Shown here: positions 1 through 4,024 of the stretch, one piece after another | Layout of the letters: every line of letters begins with the position of its first letter | Numbering within the stretch: position 1 is the first letter of the stretch | Origin: an uncultured Verrucomicrobiota bacterium | Lineage (GTDB): Bacteria > Verrucomicrobiota > Kiritimatiellia > RFP12 > UBA1067 | Assembly: GCA_946631535.1 (NCBI GenBank) | Contig: CAMPAF010000105.1 | Coordinates: 1-9,227, forward strand | Reading direction: 5' to 3' | Length of the DNA: 9,227 bases | Translations under genes and position numbers: made by a program | The notes under the pieces: generated by a model | Told to the model about the DNA's origin: nothing | The model's input: the letters and a program-made list of their open reading frames with translations, nothing else | Database searches by the model: none

Positions 1-172
1 TCTTCGCGAGCTTGGCGCAGAACTGCTTCGCCACGTCGCCGCGCAGGTCGAGCACCGCCACCTTCGCGCCGTGCTTCAGCAGGTCCTCTGTCATGCTCGA
101 GCACAGCACTCCCGCCGCGCCCGTGCAGACGATGACTTTTCCTTCTACGCCTTTGTCCTTCACGATCTTCAT
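1..172 (-). CDS. SDR-family NAD(P)-dependent oxidoreductase, N-terminal part
   Basis: The first 57 codons of a short-chain dehydrogenase/reductase; the rest runs off the left edge. The protein opens with a beta strand (GKVIVCTG, about residues 11-18), then a glycine-rich nucleotide loop TGAAGVLCSSM, a helix, and a second strand AVLDLR whose Asp at the end is typical of NAD-binding SDRs. The 'TG-GVLCS-M' form of the loop resembles sugar-acid dehydrogenases of the SDR family (D-mannonate or gluconate oxidoreductase type), but the catalytic Tyr-Lys part is outside the window, so the substrate cannot be called. The ATG at 172-170 is preceded by AAAGGAACGAAAGA, a reasonable ribosome site, and by a consensus -10 box at 222-227. 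Nothing in the window shares an operon with it. Confidence 0.85.
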   Translation of the reverse strand, partial: MKIVKDKGVEGKVIVCTGAAGVLCSSMTEDLLKHGAKVAVLDLRGDVAKQFCAKLAK

Positions 173-221
173 TCTTTCGTTCCTTTTGGTTGTTGTGGGA
201 ATACCAGAAACCGACCGCGCA

Positions 222-250
222 ATTATATCACAATTCGCCCGCCCTGTGCG
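222..250 (-). promoter_or_regulatory. Promoter of the SDR gene
   Basis: On the minus strand a perfect TATAAT (227-222) is preceded by TGA, giving an extended -10 (TGaTATAAT). A weak -35 candidate CGCACA lies at 250-245 with a 17-bp spacer. The predicted start near 215 gives a leader of about 43 nt before the SDR ATG. Confidence 0.6.
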
Positions 251-300
251 CAGGCCGCCAACGTCACCTTAATTCGGCAGGGGCACGCCGGCTCGATGGC

Positions 301-337
301 CGCATGGTGGGGCGAGCCGTCCCCGGCGAACCGCCAC
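301..337. repeat. 37-bp direct repeat, copy 1 (left of higBA)
   Basis: Starts CGCATGGTGGGGCGAGCCGT and ends CCGCCAC. It matches 1257-1293 with two mismatches in 37 positions. Inside it, the word GGGCGAGCCG is followed by a near-copy GGCGAACCGC. It directly abuts the stop codon of the C-terminal tail relic at 338. The two copies bracket the HigBA operon. Confidence 0.8.
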
Positions 338-545
338 TTACGGCAACTCCACCTTCACCGTGAAGAACCGATGCGCGGCGTTCGTGGGGCACATCCACGC
401 CGCGTCCGTCAGGTTTGTTTTGCCCATCACCTTATACACCCGCACCTCGCCGTTGGTGTTGAGGTTGGGAGTCCATGAAACATACGGCACATCATTGGTG
501 AGTGAGATTACGGAGCGGAGGGAATCACTGAAATGTGCAAAATCG
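338..545 (-). pseudogene. 3'-end relic of a large surface/secreted protein gene (relic 1, longest)
   Basis: The minus strand reads about 68 protein-like codons ending at a TAA (340-338): a segment with YVSWTPNLNTNGEVRVYKV, then GKTNLTDAAW and CPTNAAHRFFTVKVELP. The final 24 residues recur almost unchanged in the relics at 1343 and 1829. The frame stays open further (to about 679) but loses protein-like character where the higBA promoter begins, so the gene body is missing. I read this as the detached C-terminus of a large exported protein of the type common in Kiritimatiellota; that family link is from memory of similar tails, not a search. There is no start codon with a ribosome site, so it is unlikely to be an expressed small gene. 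Confidence 0.6.
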
Positions 546-548
546 CAG

Positions 549-577
549 TTGACCCGACTACGCCAATGGCGTATAAT
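549..577 (+). promoter_or_regulatory. Sigma-70 promoter of the higBA operon
   Basis: TTGACC (549-554), a 17-bp spacer and a perfect TATAAT (572-577): 11 of 12 consensus positions at ideal spacing. The expected start, 7 nt past the -10 box, is position 584, the A of the toxin ATG, so the mRNA appears leaderless. Confidence 0.85.
559..573. promoter_or_regulatory. Probable autoregulatory operator of higBA
   Basis: A perfect 6+3+6 palindrome, TACGCC-AAT-GGCGTA, fills most of the space between -35 and -10 and overlaps the first two bases of the -10 box. A repressor bound here would block RNA polymerase. HigA-type antitoxins usually repress their own promoter through such a site, so the downstream HTH antitoxin is the natural candidate. 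The palindrome is seen; the binding is inferred. Confidence 0.7.
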
Positions 578-583
578 ACGGAC

Positions 584-913
584 ATGATTTTCATTGAGAC
601 CAGCTTGTTTACGCAGCGAATCGTCCAAGTTATGGATGATGATGCTTACGCCGAACTGCAAGAACATCTGGCCACACATCCTGACGCAGGACCTGTCATT
701 GTAGGTTCCGGAGGGGTGCGAAAGATCAGATGGAGAGGATCAAACCGAGGAAAACGTGGCGGTTCTCGACTCATCTACTATTGGGACAATGGTTACCAGA
801 TACTGATGTTATATGTCTACCTGAAGAAAGAGCGTGAGAACCTGACGCCGGAACAGATTTCGATGATGCGTGAAATTGCGAAGGAGTTCAAGAATGAACA
901 AGAAGAACTTTGA
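584..913 (+). CDS. higB: HigB/RelE-family mRNA-cleaving toxin
   Basis: A 109-residue type II toxin of the RelE/HigB superfamily, the usual length for the group. The recognisable core runs from about residue 40 to 80: GSGGVRKIRW, then GKRGGSRLIYYW, then the strand YQILMLYVYLKKERENLTPEQ, with the spaced basic residues such toxins use against ribosome-bound mRNA. A C-terminal helix (ISMMREIAKEFKNEQEEL) follows. I chose the ATG at 584 because MIFIETSLF matches the usual N-terminus; the upstream ATG at 533 would precede the promoter. No Shine-Dalgarno sequence precedes 584 and the -10 box ends only 6 nt upstream, so translation is probably leaderless. The last 20 nt overlap the antitoxin gene. Toxin-first order is typical of higBA. 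No catalytic residue is obviously missing, so the toxin is probably functional. Confidence 0.9.
   Translation: MIFIETSLFTQRIVQVMDDDAYAELQEHLATHPDAGPVIVGSGGVRKIRWRGSNRGKRGGSRLIYYWDNGYQILMLYVYLKKERENLTPEQISMMREIAKEFKNEQEEL
881..886 (+). promoter_or_regulatory. Strong ribosome binding site of higA inside higB
   Basis: AAGGAG, 7 nt before the antitoxin ATG at 894. It fixes the antitoxin start within the toxin reading frame. It contrasts with the toxin, which has none: the antitoxin may be translated more efficiently from the shared mRNA. Confidence 0.8.
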
Positions 914-1211
914 CCTGCTGCTTGGAAGCATGCGCGAAGGCGCGCAAATCCTGCGGGGAGAGCGTGCGCCATCCCGCCGCTTCACCGTAGACAAGAAGGA
1001 AGACGTGCAATACGTGCGCCAGACGTTTCACGCAAGCCAGGACGCATTTGCAAAGTTCATGGGGGTAAGCGTAAGCACGTTACGCAACTGGGAACAAGGG
1101 CGCCGCCGCCCGACAGGCGCAGCCCGCGTGCTTCTCACAATCGCCCTGCGCCAGCCCGAACTCTTCCGATCAACTGTTGAAGAAGATTGCCCGGAACTGA
1201 CGTTCAAATAA
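894..1211 (+). CDS. higA: HigA/NadS-type HTH antitoxin
   Basis: A 105-residue antitoxin and transcription repressor. The N-terminal third (FDLLLGSMREGAQILRGER, then PSRRF) is the conserved NadS/HigA-type segment expected to contact the toxin. Residues about 39-84 form an XRE-type helix-turn-helix: YVRQTFHASQDAFAKFMGVS, then the recognition helix VSTLRNWEQGRRRPTG. The short acidic tail EEDCPELTFK ends the protein. The gene overlaps higB by 20 nt in another frame, with a strong ribosome site at 881-886, so the two are made from one mRNA. It should neutralise HigB and, with it, bind the palindrome at 559-573. No terminator with a T-run follows; a hairpin at 1242-1258 lies just downstream. Confidence 0.9.
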   Translation: MNKKNFDLLLGSMREGAQILRGERAPSRRFTVDKKEDVQYVRQTFHASQDAFAKFMGVSVSTLRNWEQGRRRPTGAARVLLTIALRQPELFRSTVEEDCPELTFK

Positions 1212-1219
1212 CAACTTCC

Positions 1220-1240
1220 CTACGGCATCACCACCTTCAC
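1220..1240 (-). pseudogene. Minimal gene-end relic (relic 2)
   Basis: On the minus strand this reads VKVVMP followed by TAG, the last residues of the tail seen in full at 338. Only about 21 nt survive, 8 nt past the higA stop codon, so it could be chance on its own; its orientation and neighbours make it likely a remnant. Confidence 0.35.
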
Positions 1241-1241
1241 C

Positions 1242-1258
1242 CGGTCGCCCAGCGACCG
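1242..1258. repeat. Perfect hairpin, 7-bp stem
   Basis: CGGTCGC, loop CCA, GCGACCG. It shares the outer GGTC/GACC with the hairpins at 1317, 1806 and 2608. No T-run follows on either strand, so it is not an obvious terminator. It joins directly to the second 37-bp repeat. Confidence 0.6.
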
Positions 1259-1293
1259 CATGGTGGGGCGAGCCGTCCCCAGCGAGCCGCCAC
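1257..1293. repeat. 37-bp direct repeat, copy 2 (right of higBA)
   Basis: Same sequence and orientation as 301-337 with two differences (G to A and A to G in the second half). The distance between copies is 956 bp and the intervening DNA is the higBA operon plus relics 1 and 2. Confidence 0.8.
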
Positions 1294-1316
1294 CTGGTTC
1301 ACACCCGCACTGGTAG

Positions 1317-1337
1317 GGTCACGCGTCCCGCGTGACC
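1317..1337. repeat. Perfect hairpin, 9-bp stem
   Basis: Arms GGTCACGCG and CGCGTGACC around TCC. An identical copy sits at 1806-1826. Both lie immediately beyond the stop codon of a tail relic read on the minus strand (1343 and 1829), so the hairpin may originally have been the 3' end of those transcripts. No T-run follows. Confidence 0.75.
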
Positions 1338-1342
1338 GCCGC

Positions 1343-1416
1343 CTACGGCATCTCCACCTTCACCTTGAAGAGCCGATGGGCGGCGTTCGTGGGACAAACC
1401 CACGCCGCGTCCGTGG
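1343..1416 (-). pseudogene. Gene-end relic (relic 3)
   Basis: The minus strand reads TDAAWVCPTNAAHRLFKVKVEMP then TAG (1345-1343, residues given in part). It is nearly identical to the ends of relic 1 and relic 5. Upstream of Thr/Asp the frame becomes unrelated, so only about 24 codons survive. No start or ribosome site. Confidence 0.6.
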
Positions 1417-1424
1417 GGGCTATT

Positions 1425-1777
1425 CCTGCCACAGATGTCTTCGCAACATACTTTGCGGGTGTAAGCATCTGTCTCCAGAGGTGTATGTGGCATTTTTCAT
1501 GAGTGTACGCAGAAGCTGCCATAGGTGTAAGCACTTGTTTTGCCGCCATCCTCTAAAGACTTGCCGCCTAGATGTGATATATTTGGCGGCAAATTGTCTC
1601 AGAAAAGGCGGCACAATGGTTACAAGCACGGGAAGGGAATGCCTATGATACGCATGCCTTGTGCCAGATGCGCGGTGTGTTGCCATCTTCTGCACAGGTA
1701 CTTGTCGCCAATCGACTATGTAGTCGGTCGTGTCTCCTTCCCCATCGCAATCCGGGTGCGCGTCAGCGATGACCGCC
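1425..1777. other. Stretch without a recognisable gene; local repeats and inverted repeats
   Basis: I find no convincing coding sequence on either strand. It holds an imperfect hairpin (ACAGATG at 1431-1437 with CATCTGT at 1466-1472, inner stem CGCAA/TTGCG), two copies of GGTGTAAGCA (1458 and 1524), and a cluster of inverted repeats at 1540-1613 listed separately. The plus-strand segment with several Cys codons near 1645-1690 has no ribosome site and no family resemblance, so I do not call it a gene. Confidence 0.5.
1540..1613. repeat. Nested inverted repeats TTGCCGCC / GGCGGCAA
   Basis: TTGCCGCC occurs at 1540-1547 and 1561-1568; its complement GGCGGCAA at 1585-1592, and a partial one, GGCGGCA, at 1607-1613. 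The inner pair makes an 8-bp stem with a 16-nt AT-rich loop; the outer pair can nest around it. It could be paired protein-binding sites or a folded RNA. No gene next to it shows which. Confidence 0.5.
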
Positions 1778-1800
1778 TACGGCATCTTCACTTTCACTCT
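1778..1800 (-). pseudogene. Minimal gene-end relic (relic 4)
   Basis: Minus strand reads RVKVKMP then TAG. It is preceded on the plus strand by GATGACCGCC, which resembles the right arm of the 9-bp hairpin in decayed form. Too short to stand alone; called by its similarity and orientation to relics 1, 3 and 5. Confidence 0.4.
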
Positions 1801-1805
1801 GATAG

Positions 1806-1826
1806 GGTCACGCGTCCCGCGTGACC
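1806..1826. repeat. Perfect hairpin, 9-bp stem (second copy)
   Basis: Identical in all 21 positions to 1317-1337, and likewise placed just beyond a tail relic stop codon (1829). The flanking TAGGGTCACG and GACCGCC are also shared. Confidence 0.75.
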
Positions 1827-1828
1827 GC

Positions 1829-1905
1829 CTACGGCAACTCCACCTTCACCTTGAAGAACCGGTGGGCGGCGTTCGTGGGGCACACCCACGCCGCGTCAGC
1901 TAACC
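1829..1905 (-). pseudogene. Gene-end relic (relic 5)
   Basis: Minus strand reads LADAAWVCPTNAAHRFFKVK followed by VELP and TAG. This is the closest match to relic 1 at the very end. Upstream it runs into the 3' end of the orphan secreted gene (stop at 1913), 8 nt away, so it is cut off from any gene body. Confidence 0.6.
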
Positions 1906-1912
1906 TTTGTGC

Positions 1913-2482
1913 CTATCGCCCTTTTACTTCGTTCCAGATCTGTTCCGCCTTACACTTCATGTCCCGCCGATAGTCACGTATCCCGTCAATTTTTTTTGAG
2001 TAGGCTTTGCGAGTCGCATCGCTGACAGTTTCCATCTTATGGGCGACGTATGCCTTGACGAAATGTTCCTTCTTGAGATATTGGCTTGGACGTGGTTCCA
2101 TGTAATACACGCTCAGAGGGAAGATGGAAGACCGACAATTCTTCTCAATGTATTTCGCCAATTCGCTTGCAAAGTCGCTTTGGAGTTGTTTCATGTTATC
2201 GGAAATTATCGGCGCCTTACTCCCCCGTTTCCATGTCGGATTAAATGGCAATCGCACCTCGTTCTTTTTGTGCATTTTATAAAGTTCTTCCATGACAGTA
2301 GAAACCGAAACCTGAGCTTCTTGACATATTACGGCATCGCACGCAATCTTAACACCGTCCCAAAGAGGATATTCTGGAGATGGCACCCCCTCTGTAGTTT
2401 GATGCGTGGATTGCCCCCATGCTAGACTAGGCATCAACATCAGACCACAACAATAAGCTATAACATGATTGACCTTTAACAT
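1913..2482 (-). CDS. Orphan secreted protein of unknown function
   Basis: A 189-residue protein I do not recognise. It begins with a Sec signal peptide (MLKVNHVIAYCCGLMLMPSL, then AWG), with likely cleavage after Gly23. The mature part has four cysteines (48, 53, 116, 177), enough for two disulphides, and is rich in Lys/Arg, with amphipathic helices around 94-115 and 140-185. No catalytic motif is evident. The ATG at 2482 was chosen for its signal peptide and the GGAGAAGAGG ribosome site just before it; the frame is open further upstream to 2761, but that part translates the hairpins and repeats. By eye the gene has much lower GC than the genes right of 3497, suggesting horizontal arrival. 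Its start lies 38 nt from one copy of the repeat that also precedes vapB. Confidence 0.65.
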   Translation of the reverse strand: MLKVNHVIAYCCGLMLMPSLAWGQSTHQTTEGVPSPEYPLWDGVKIACDAVICQEAQVSVSTVMEELYKMHKKNEVRLPFNPTWKRGSKAPIISDNMKQLQSDFASELAKYIEKNCRSSIFPLSVYYMEPRPSQYLKKEHFVKAYVAHKMETVSDATRKAYSKKIDGIRDYRRDMKCKAEQIWNEVKGR

Positions 2483-2518
2483 CCTCTTCTCCAATGGTTT
2501 CTTGTCAAGAACCGTAAA

Positions 2519-2577
2519 TTGAATCAATTGTACGCTGGTTGCGTAACGTCCTGCCGTTGGCGCACACCCGTGCGCGC
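2519..2577. repeat. 58/59-bp direct repeat, copy A
   Basis: Starts TTGAATCAATTGTACGCTGG and ends in a perfect stem GCGCAC-ACCC-GTGCGC (2560-2575). It matches 3433-3490 at every position except one extra C at 2550-2551. In this copy the stem is extended by CTGCC (2551-2555) pairing with GGCAG (2578-2582). The left edge overlaps a 13-bp palindrome AATTGA-A-TCAATT (2517-2529). On the minus strand TACAAT (2532-2527) could be a -10 box for the secreted gene, though no good -35 accompanies it. Confidence 0.85.
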
Positions 2578-2596
2578 GGCAGTGTTCGTCGCACTC

Positions 2597-2636
2597 CATC
2601 GGTTGGCGGTCGCAGCAAGCTGCGACCCTCCCGATG
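2597..2636. repeat. Long two-part hairpin
   Basis: An inner perfect 9-bp stem (GGTCGCAGC 2608-2616, loop AA, GCTGCGACC 2619-2627) is enclosed by an outer stem CATCGG (2597-2602) and CCGATG (2631-2636). The inner arms share GGTC/GACC with the hairpins at 1242, 1317 and 1806. Confidence 0.75.
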
Positions 2637-2647
2637 TGGCGACCGGC

Positions 2648-2669
2648 CCGGCGGCTAGGTGCCCGCCGG
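2648..2669. repeat. Hairpin, 7-bp stem
   Basis: CCGGCGG (2648-2654), 8-nt loop, CCGCCGG (2663-2669). Two smaller perfect stems follow: CCTTC/GAAGG (2685-2701) and GCGCC/GGCGC with a 4-nt loop (2724-2737). Confidence 0.6.
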
Positions 2670-2710
2670 TATGTCAAGGAACTACCTTCCCTTTGCGAAG
2701 GAACGGCAGA

Positions 2711-2739
2711 ATTATACTTTATCGCGCCGTGTGGCGCAA
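2711..2739 (-). promoter_or_regulatory. Candidate minus-strand promoter
   Basis: A perfect TATAAT (2716-2711) with TTGCGC (2739-2734) 17 bp upstream; only the TTG of the -35 fits consensus. It would transcribe the hairpin stretch and the secreted gene. Confidence 0.4.
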
Positions 2740-2749
2740 GGGGGGGAAG

Positions 2750-2784
2750 TGCAAAAAACATGAAACCCGCGCCATTCGGCGCGG
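2750..2784 (-). terminator. Probable intrinsic terminator after vapBC
   Basis: Read on the minus strand, a perfect 7-bp GC stem (CCGCGCC / GGCGCGG, 2784-2767, 4-nt loop) is followed by GTTTCATGTTTTTTG. The T-run begins several bases after the stem, so termination may be partial. It lies 22 nt past the vapC stop. Confidence 0.6.
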
Positions 2785-2806
2785 CAGGAAAGATGGCACG
2801 GCCGAT

Positions 2807-3204
2807 TCAGATGCCTGCATCGACAGCAAAGAAACGCGTCCGCCATGACGCTTTTGGCTTCTTGAAATGATCGTCTGCCGTCAGAACGGTCAAGCCTTTC
2901 ACGATGGCTGTTCCGGCTATTATCGCATCCGGCAGCTTCAATCCATGTTCCTTTCGTGCCTTTACGACGAGCTGGGTAAAGGCCGTATCGGCGGACGGCA
3001 CATCATACACCTGAATGCGCCCCCGAAACGCCTGATACAGCGCCACATCAGCATCGGTCAACCCCGAAAAATAAAGATATTCCATCTCGGCGACTATCGA
3101 GGTGGCGATGAAATCAGCGGTGCTAAGGACAGCAATCAGCTCCTTGTTTCCCTTGAGCAGTTGACGATAGCATTAGTGTCGAGAAGATAGCCGTTACCAT
3201 TCAT
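2807..3204 (-). pseudogene. vapC: VapC-type PIN-domain toxin, frameshifted
   Basis: The ATG at 3204 with GGAGG 7 nt upstream opens MNGNGYLLDTNAIVN, the classic PIN start with catalytic Asp9, but this frame hits TGA after 22 codons. The continuation LLKGNKELIAVLSTADFIAT and onward is in the next frame, joined at about 3160, where one base is missing (AAC-CTG would restore it). The second frame carries the other expected acids: Glu in VAEMEYLYF, Asp in LKLPDAIIAGTA and Asp in LTADDHF, and ends at 2807. Repaired, the protein would be about 132 residues, normal for a VapC ribonuclease. It overlaps vapB by 11 nt. As read, no intact toxin is made. A sequencing error is possible, although the site is not a long homopolymer. 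Confidence 0.85.
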
Positions 3205-3403
3205 CCCTAAGCCTCCGCTGCTCCTTCACGGCATCGCCATTCCACTCAAGCCTTCCGACAAGATCGGAGAAGTCGTATTTAGGCTTCTCGTCCTCGACAA
3301 TGGGAATCATCACAATCCTGAAAGTGTATTTGCCGAACCTCTTTGGGATTTCAACTGAAATCCTGTTTCGGCGCGGTTTCACAACTCTTTCTAAAGTCGG
3401 CAT
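3194..3403 (-). CDS. vapB: VapB-type antitoxin
   Basis: A 69-residue antitoxin preceding vapC. The N-terminal part (NRISVEIPKRFGKYTFRIVM) is a short beta-rich segment like the dimerising, DNA-binding part of VapB/DUF2281-type antitoxins. The C-terminal part (YDFSDLVGRLEWNGDAVKEQ, then RRLRDEW) is the conserved toxin-wrapping tail seen in antitoxins paired with PIN toxins. The ATG at 3403 has an excellent ribosome site (AAAGGAGA, 6 nt away). The stop codon overlaps the vapC start, so the two were translated together. The frame is intact although its toxin is broken. One copy of the 58-bp repeat lies 30 nt upstream and may carry its promoter (TACAAT at 3446-3441) and operator (TTGAATCAA). Confidence 0.85.
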   Translation of the reverse strand: MPTLERVVKPRRNRISVEIPKRFGKYTFRIVMIPIVEDEKPKYDFSDLVGRLEWNGDAVKEQRRLRDEW

Positions 3404-3432
3404 TGAAATCTCCTTTCTTTTGCTGATCTAAG

Positions 3433-3490
3433 TTGAATCAATTGTACGCTGGTTGCGTAACGTCTGCCGTTGGCGCACACCCGTGCGCGC
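3433..3490. repeat. 58/59-bp direct repeat, copy B
   Basis: Same orientation as copy A, 914 bp away, differing by one deleted C. It ends 6 nt before the DUF1643 stop codon (3499-3497), so it marks the right edge of the accessory region. It has the same GCGCAC/GTGCGC stem (3473-3488) but not the extra outer pairing of copy A. Confidence 0.85.
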
Positions 3491-3496
3491 TACGGG

Positions 3497-3997
3497 TCAC
3501 GAGACCGTCTGCCACCTCACGGGCTCGAGGTCGCCGGGCAGGTAGAGCGGATGGCTCGGGAAACCGCCCGAGGTGAGGCGGAGATAGTAGAGCGGACGAT
3601 CCTTGAGCAGCTCGAGCAGGTGCGTCTGCCGCCCGCCGAGCTTCGCATGCGTGCCCCAGCAGCAGAACACGCGGTCGGCCTTCGCCGTCTCGGAGAGGAG
3701 CCACTTGTCGTTGTCCGGCCCCACAGGGTCGGCCGCCGCCTCCATCTCGCGCGGATCCGTGGCGCGGAACCCGAAGGCGTTCAGCATCATGAAGCCGTTG
3801 TAGCCCCACCGCATCGAGTAGCCGCGGATGCGGCGGAGCGTGGGATCGAGCTGGTTCTCGTCCGCCGTCGACGGGTTGAGCGCGATCCAGCACGCGATCC
3901 TGTCCTCCGTGTCAAGAAGGCCTCGCCAGCTGTGCAGAAGCGTATAGCGGTACACGCGGTCCGGCGAGAACACGCACCTGTTTCCTGTCTCGTCCAT
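3497..3997 (-). CDS. DUF1643 family protein
   Basis: A 166-residue protein of the DUF1643 family, full length for the group. The family signatures are in order: RYTLLHSW near 17-24, ALNPSTADENQLDPTLRRIR at 39-58, GYNGFMMLNAFGFRATDP at 65-82, GPDND at 93-97, a CCWGTHAKLGGR stretch at 112-123, and a C-terminal GGFPSHPLYL. No biochemical role is established that I can rely on; the polar conserved patches suggest an enzyme or nucleotide-binding protein. It starts 27 nt after the mutase stop codon and lacks a clear ribosome site, so it is probably co-transcribed with the mutase. Repeat copy B abuts its 3' end. Confidence 0.85.
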   Translation of the reverse strand: MDETGNRCVFSPDRVYRYTLLHSWRGLLDTEDRIACWIALNPSTADENQLDPTLRRIRGYSMRWGYNGFMMLNAFGFRATDPREMEAAADPVGPDNDKWLLSETAKADRVFCCWGTHAKLGGRQTHLLELLKDRPLYYLRLTSGGFPSHPLYLPGDLEPVRWQTVS

Positions 3998-4024
3998 CGT
4001 CTGGCCGTTCCGGTCCCTAGCGCC

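Larger units (their letters stand above)
2483..2704 (-). ncRNA. Possible structured leader or small RNA upstream of the secreted gene
   Basis: If transcription starts at the -10 box at 2716-2711 (minus strand), the RNA would begin near 2704 and run about 220 nt to the ATG at 2482. It would pass at least four stems: 2685-2701, 2648-2669, 2597-2636 and 2551-2582. No reading frame in it looks like a protein. This could be a regulatory leader, an independent RNA or just packed repeats; I match it to no known riboswitch. Confidence 0.35.

Noticed and set aside
1077..1088. 12-base match between higA (ACGTTACGCAAC) and the minus strand of the direct repeat
   Set aside because: Within higA it is explained by conserved HTH codons, and a 12-base match of this kind is plausible by chance in a window this size.
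1617..1700. Possible small Cys-rich protein on the plus strand
   Set aside because: No ribosome site, no family resemblance, and the ATG at 1617 reaches a stop after ten codons.
2541..2590. attC-like integron recombination site in the direct repeat
   Set aside because: GCGTAAC resembles an R box by one mismatch, but the second box does not fit, copy B lacks the matching half, the TA modules face opposite ways and no integrase is seen.
2483..2761. 93-codon N-terminal extension of the secreted protein
   Set aside because: It translates hairpins and the direct repeat, and would bury the signal peptide in the middle.
3146..3152. GGGAAAC (minus strand) as a programmed -1 frameshift site in vapC
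   Set aside because: It resembles a slippery heptamer but is in the wrong phase with respect to the vapC frame, and the offset occurs before it, at about 3160.
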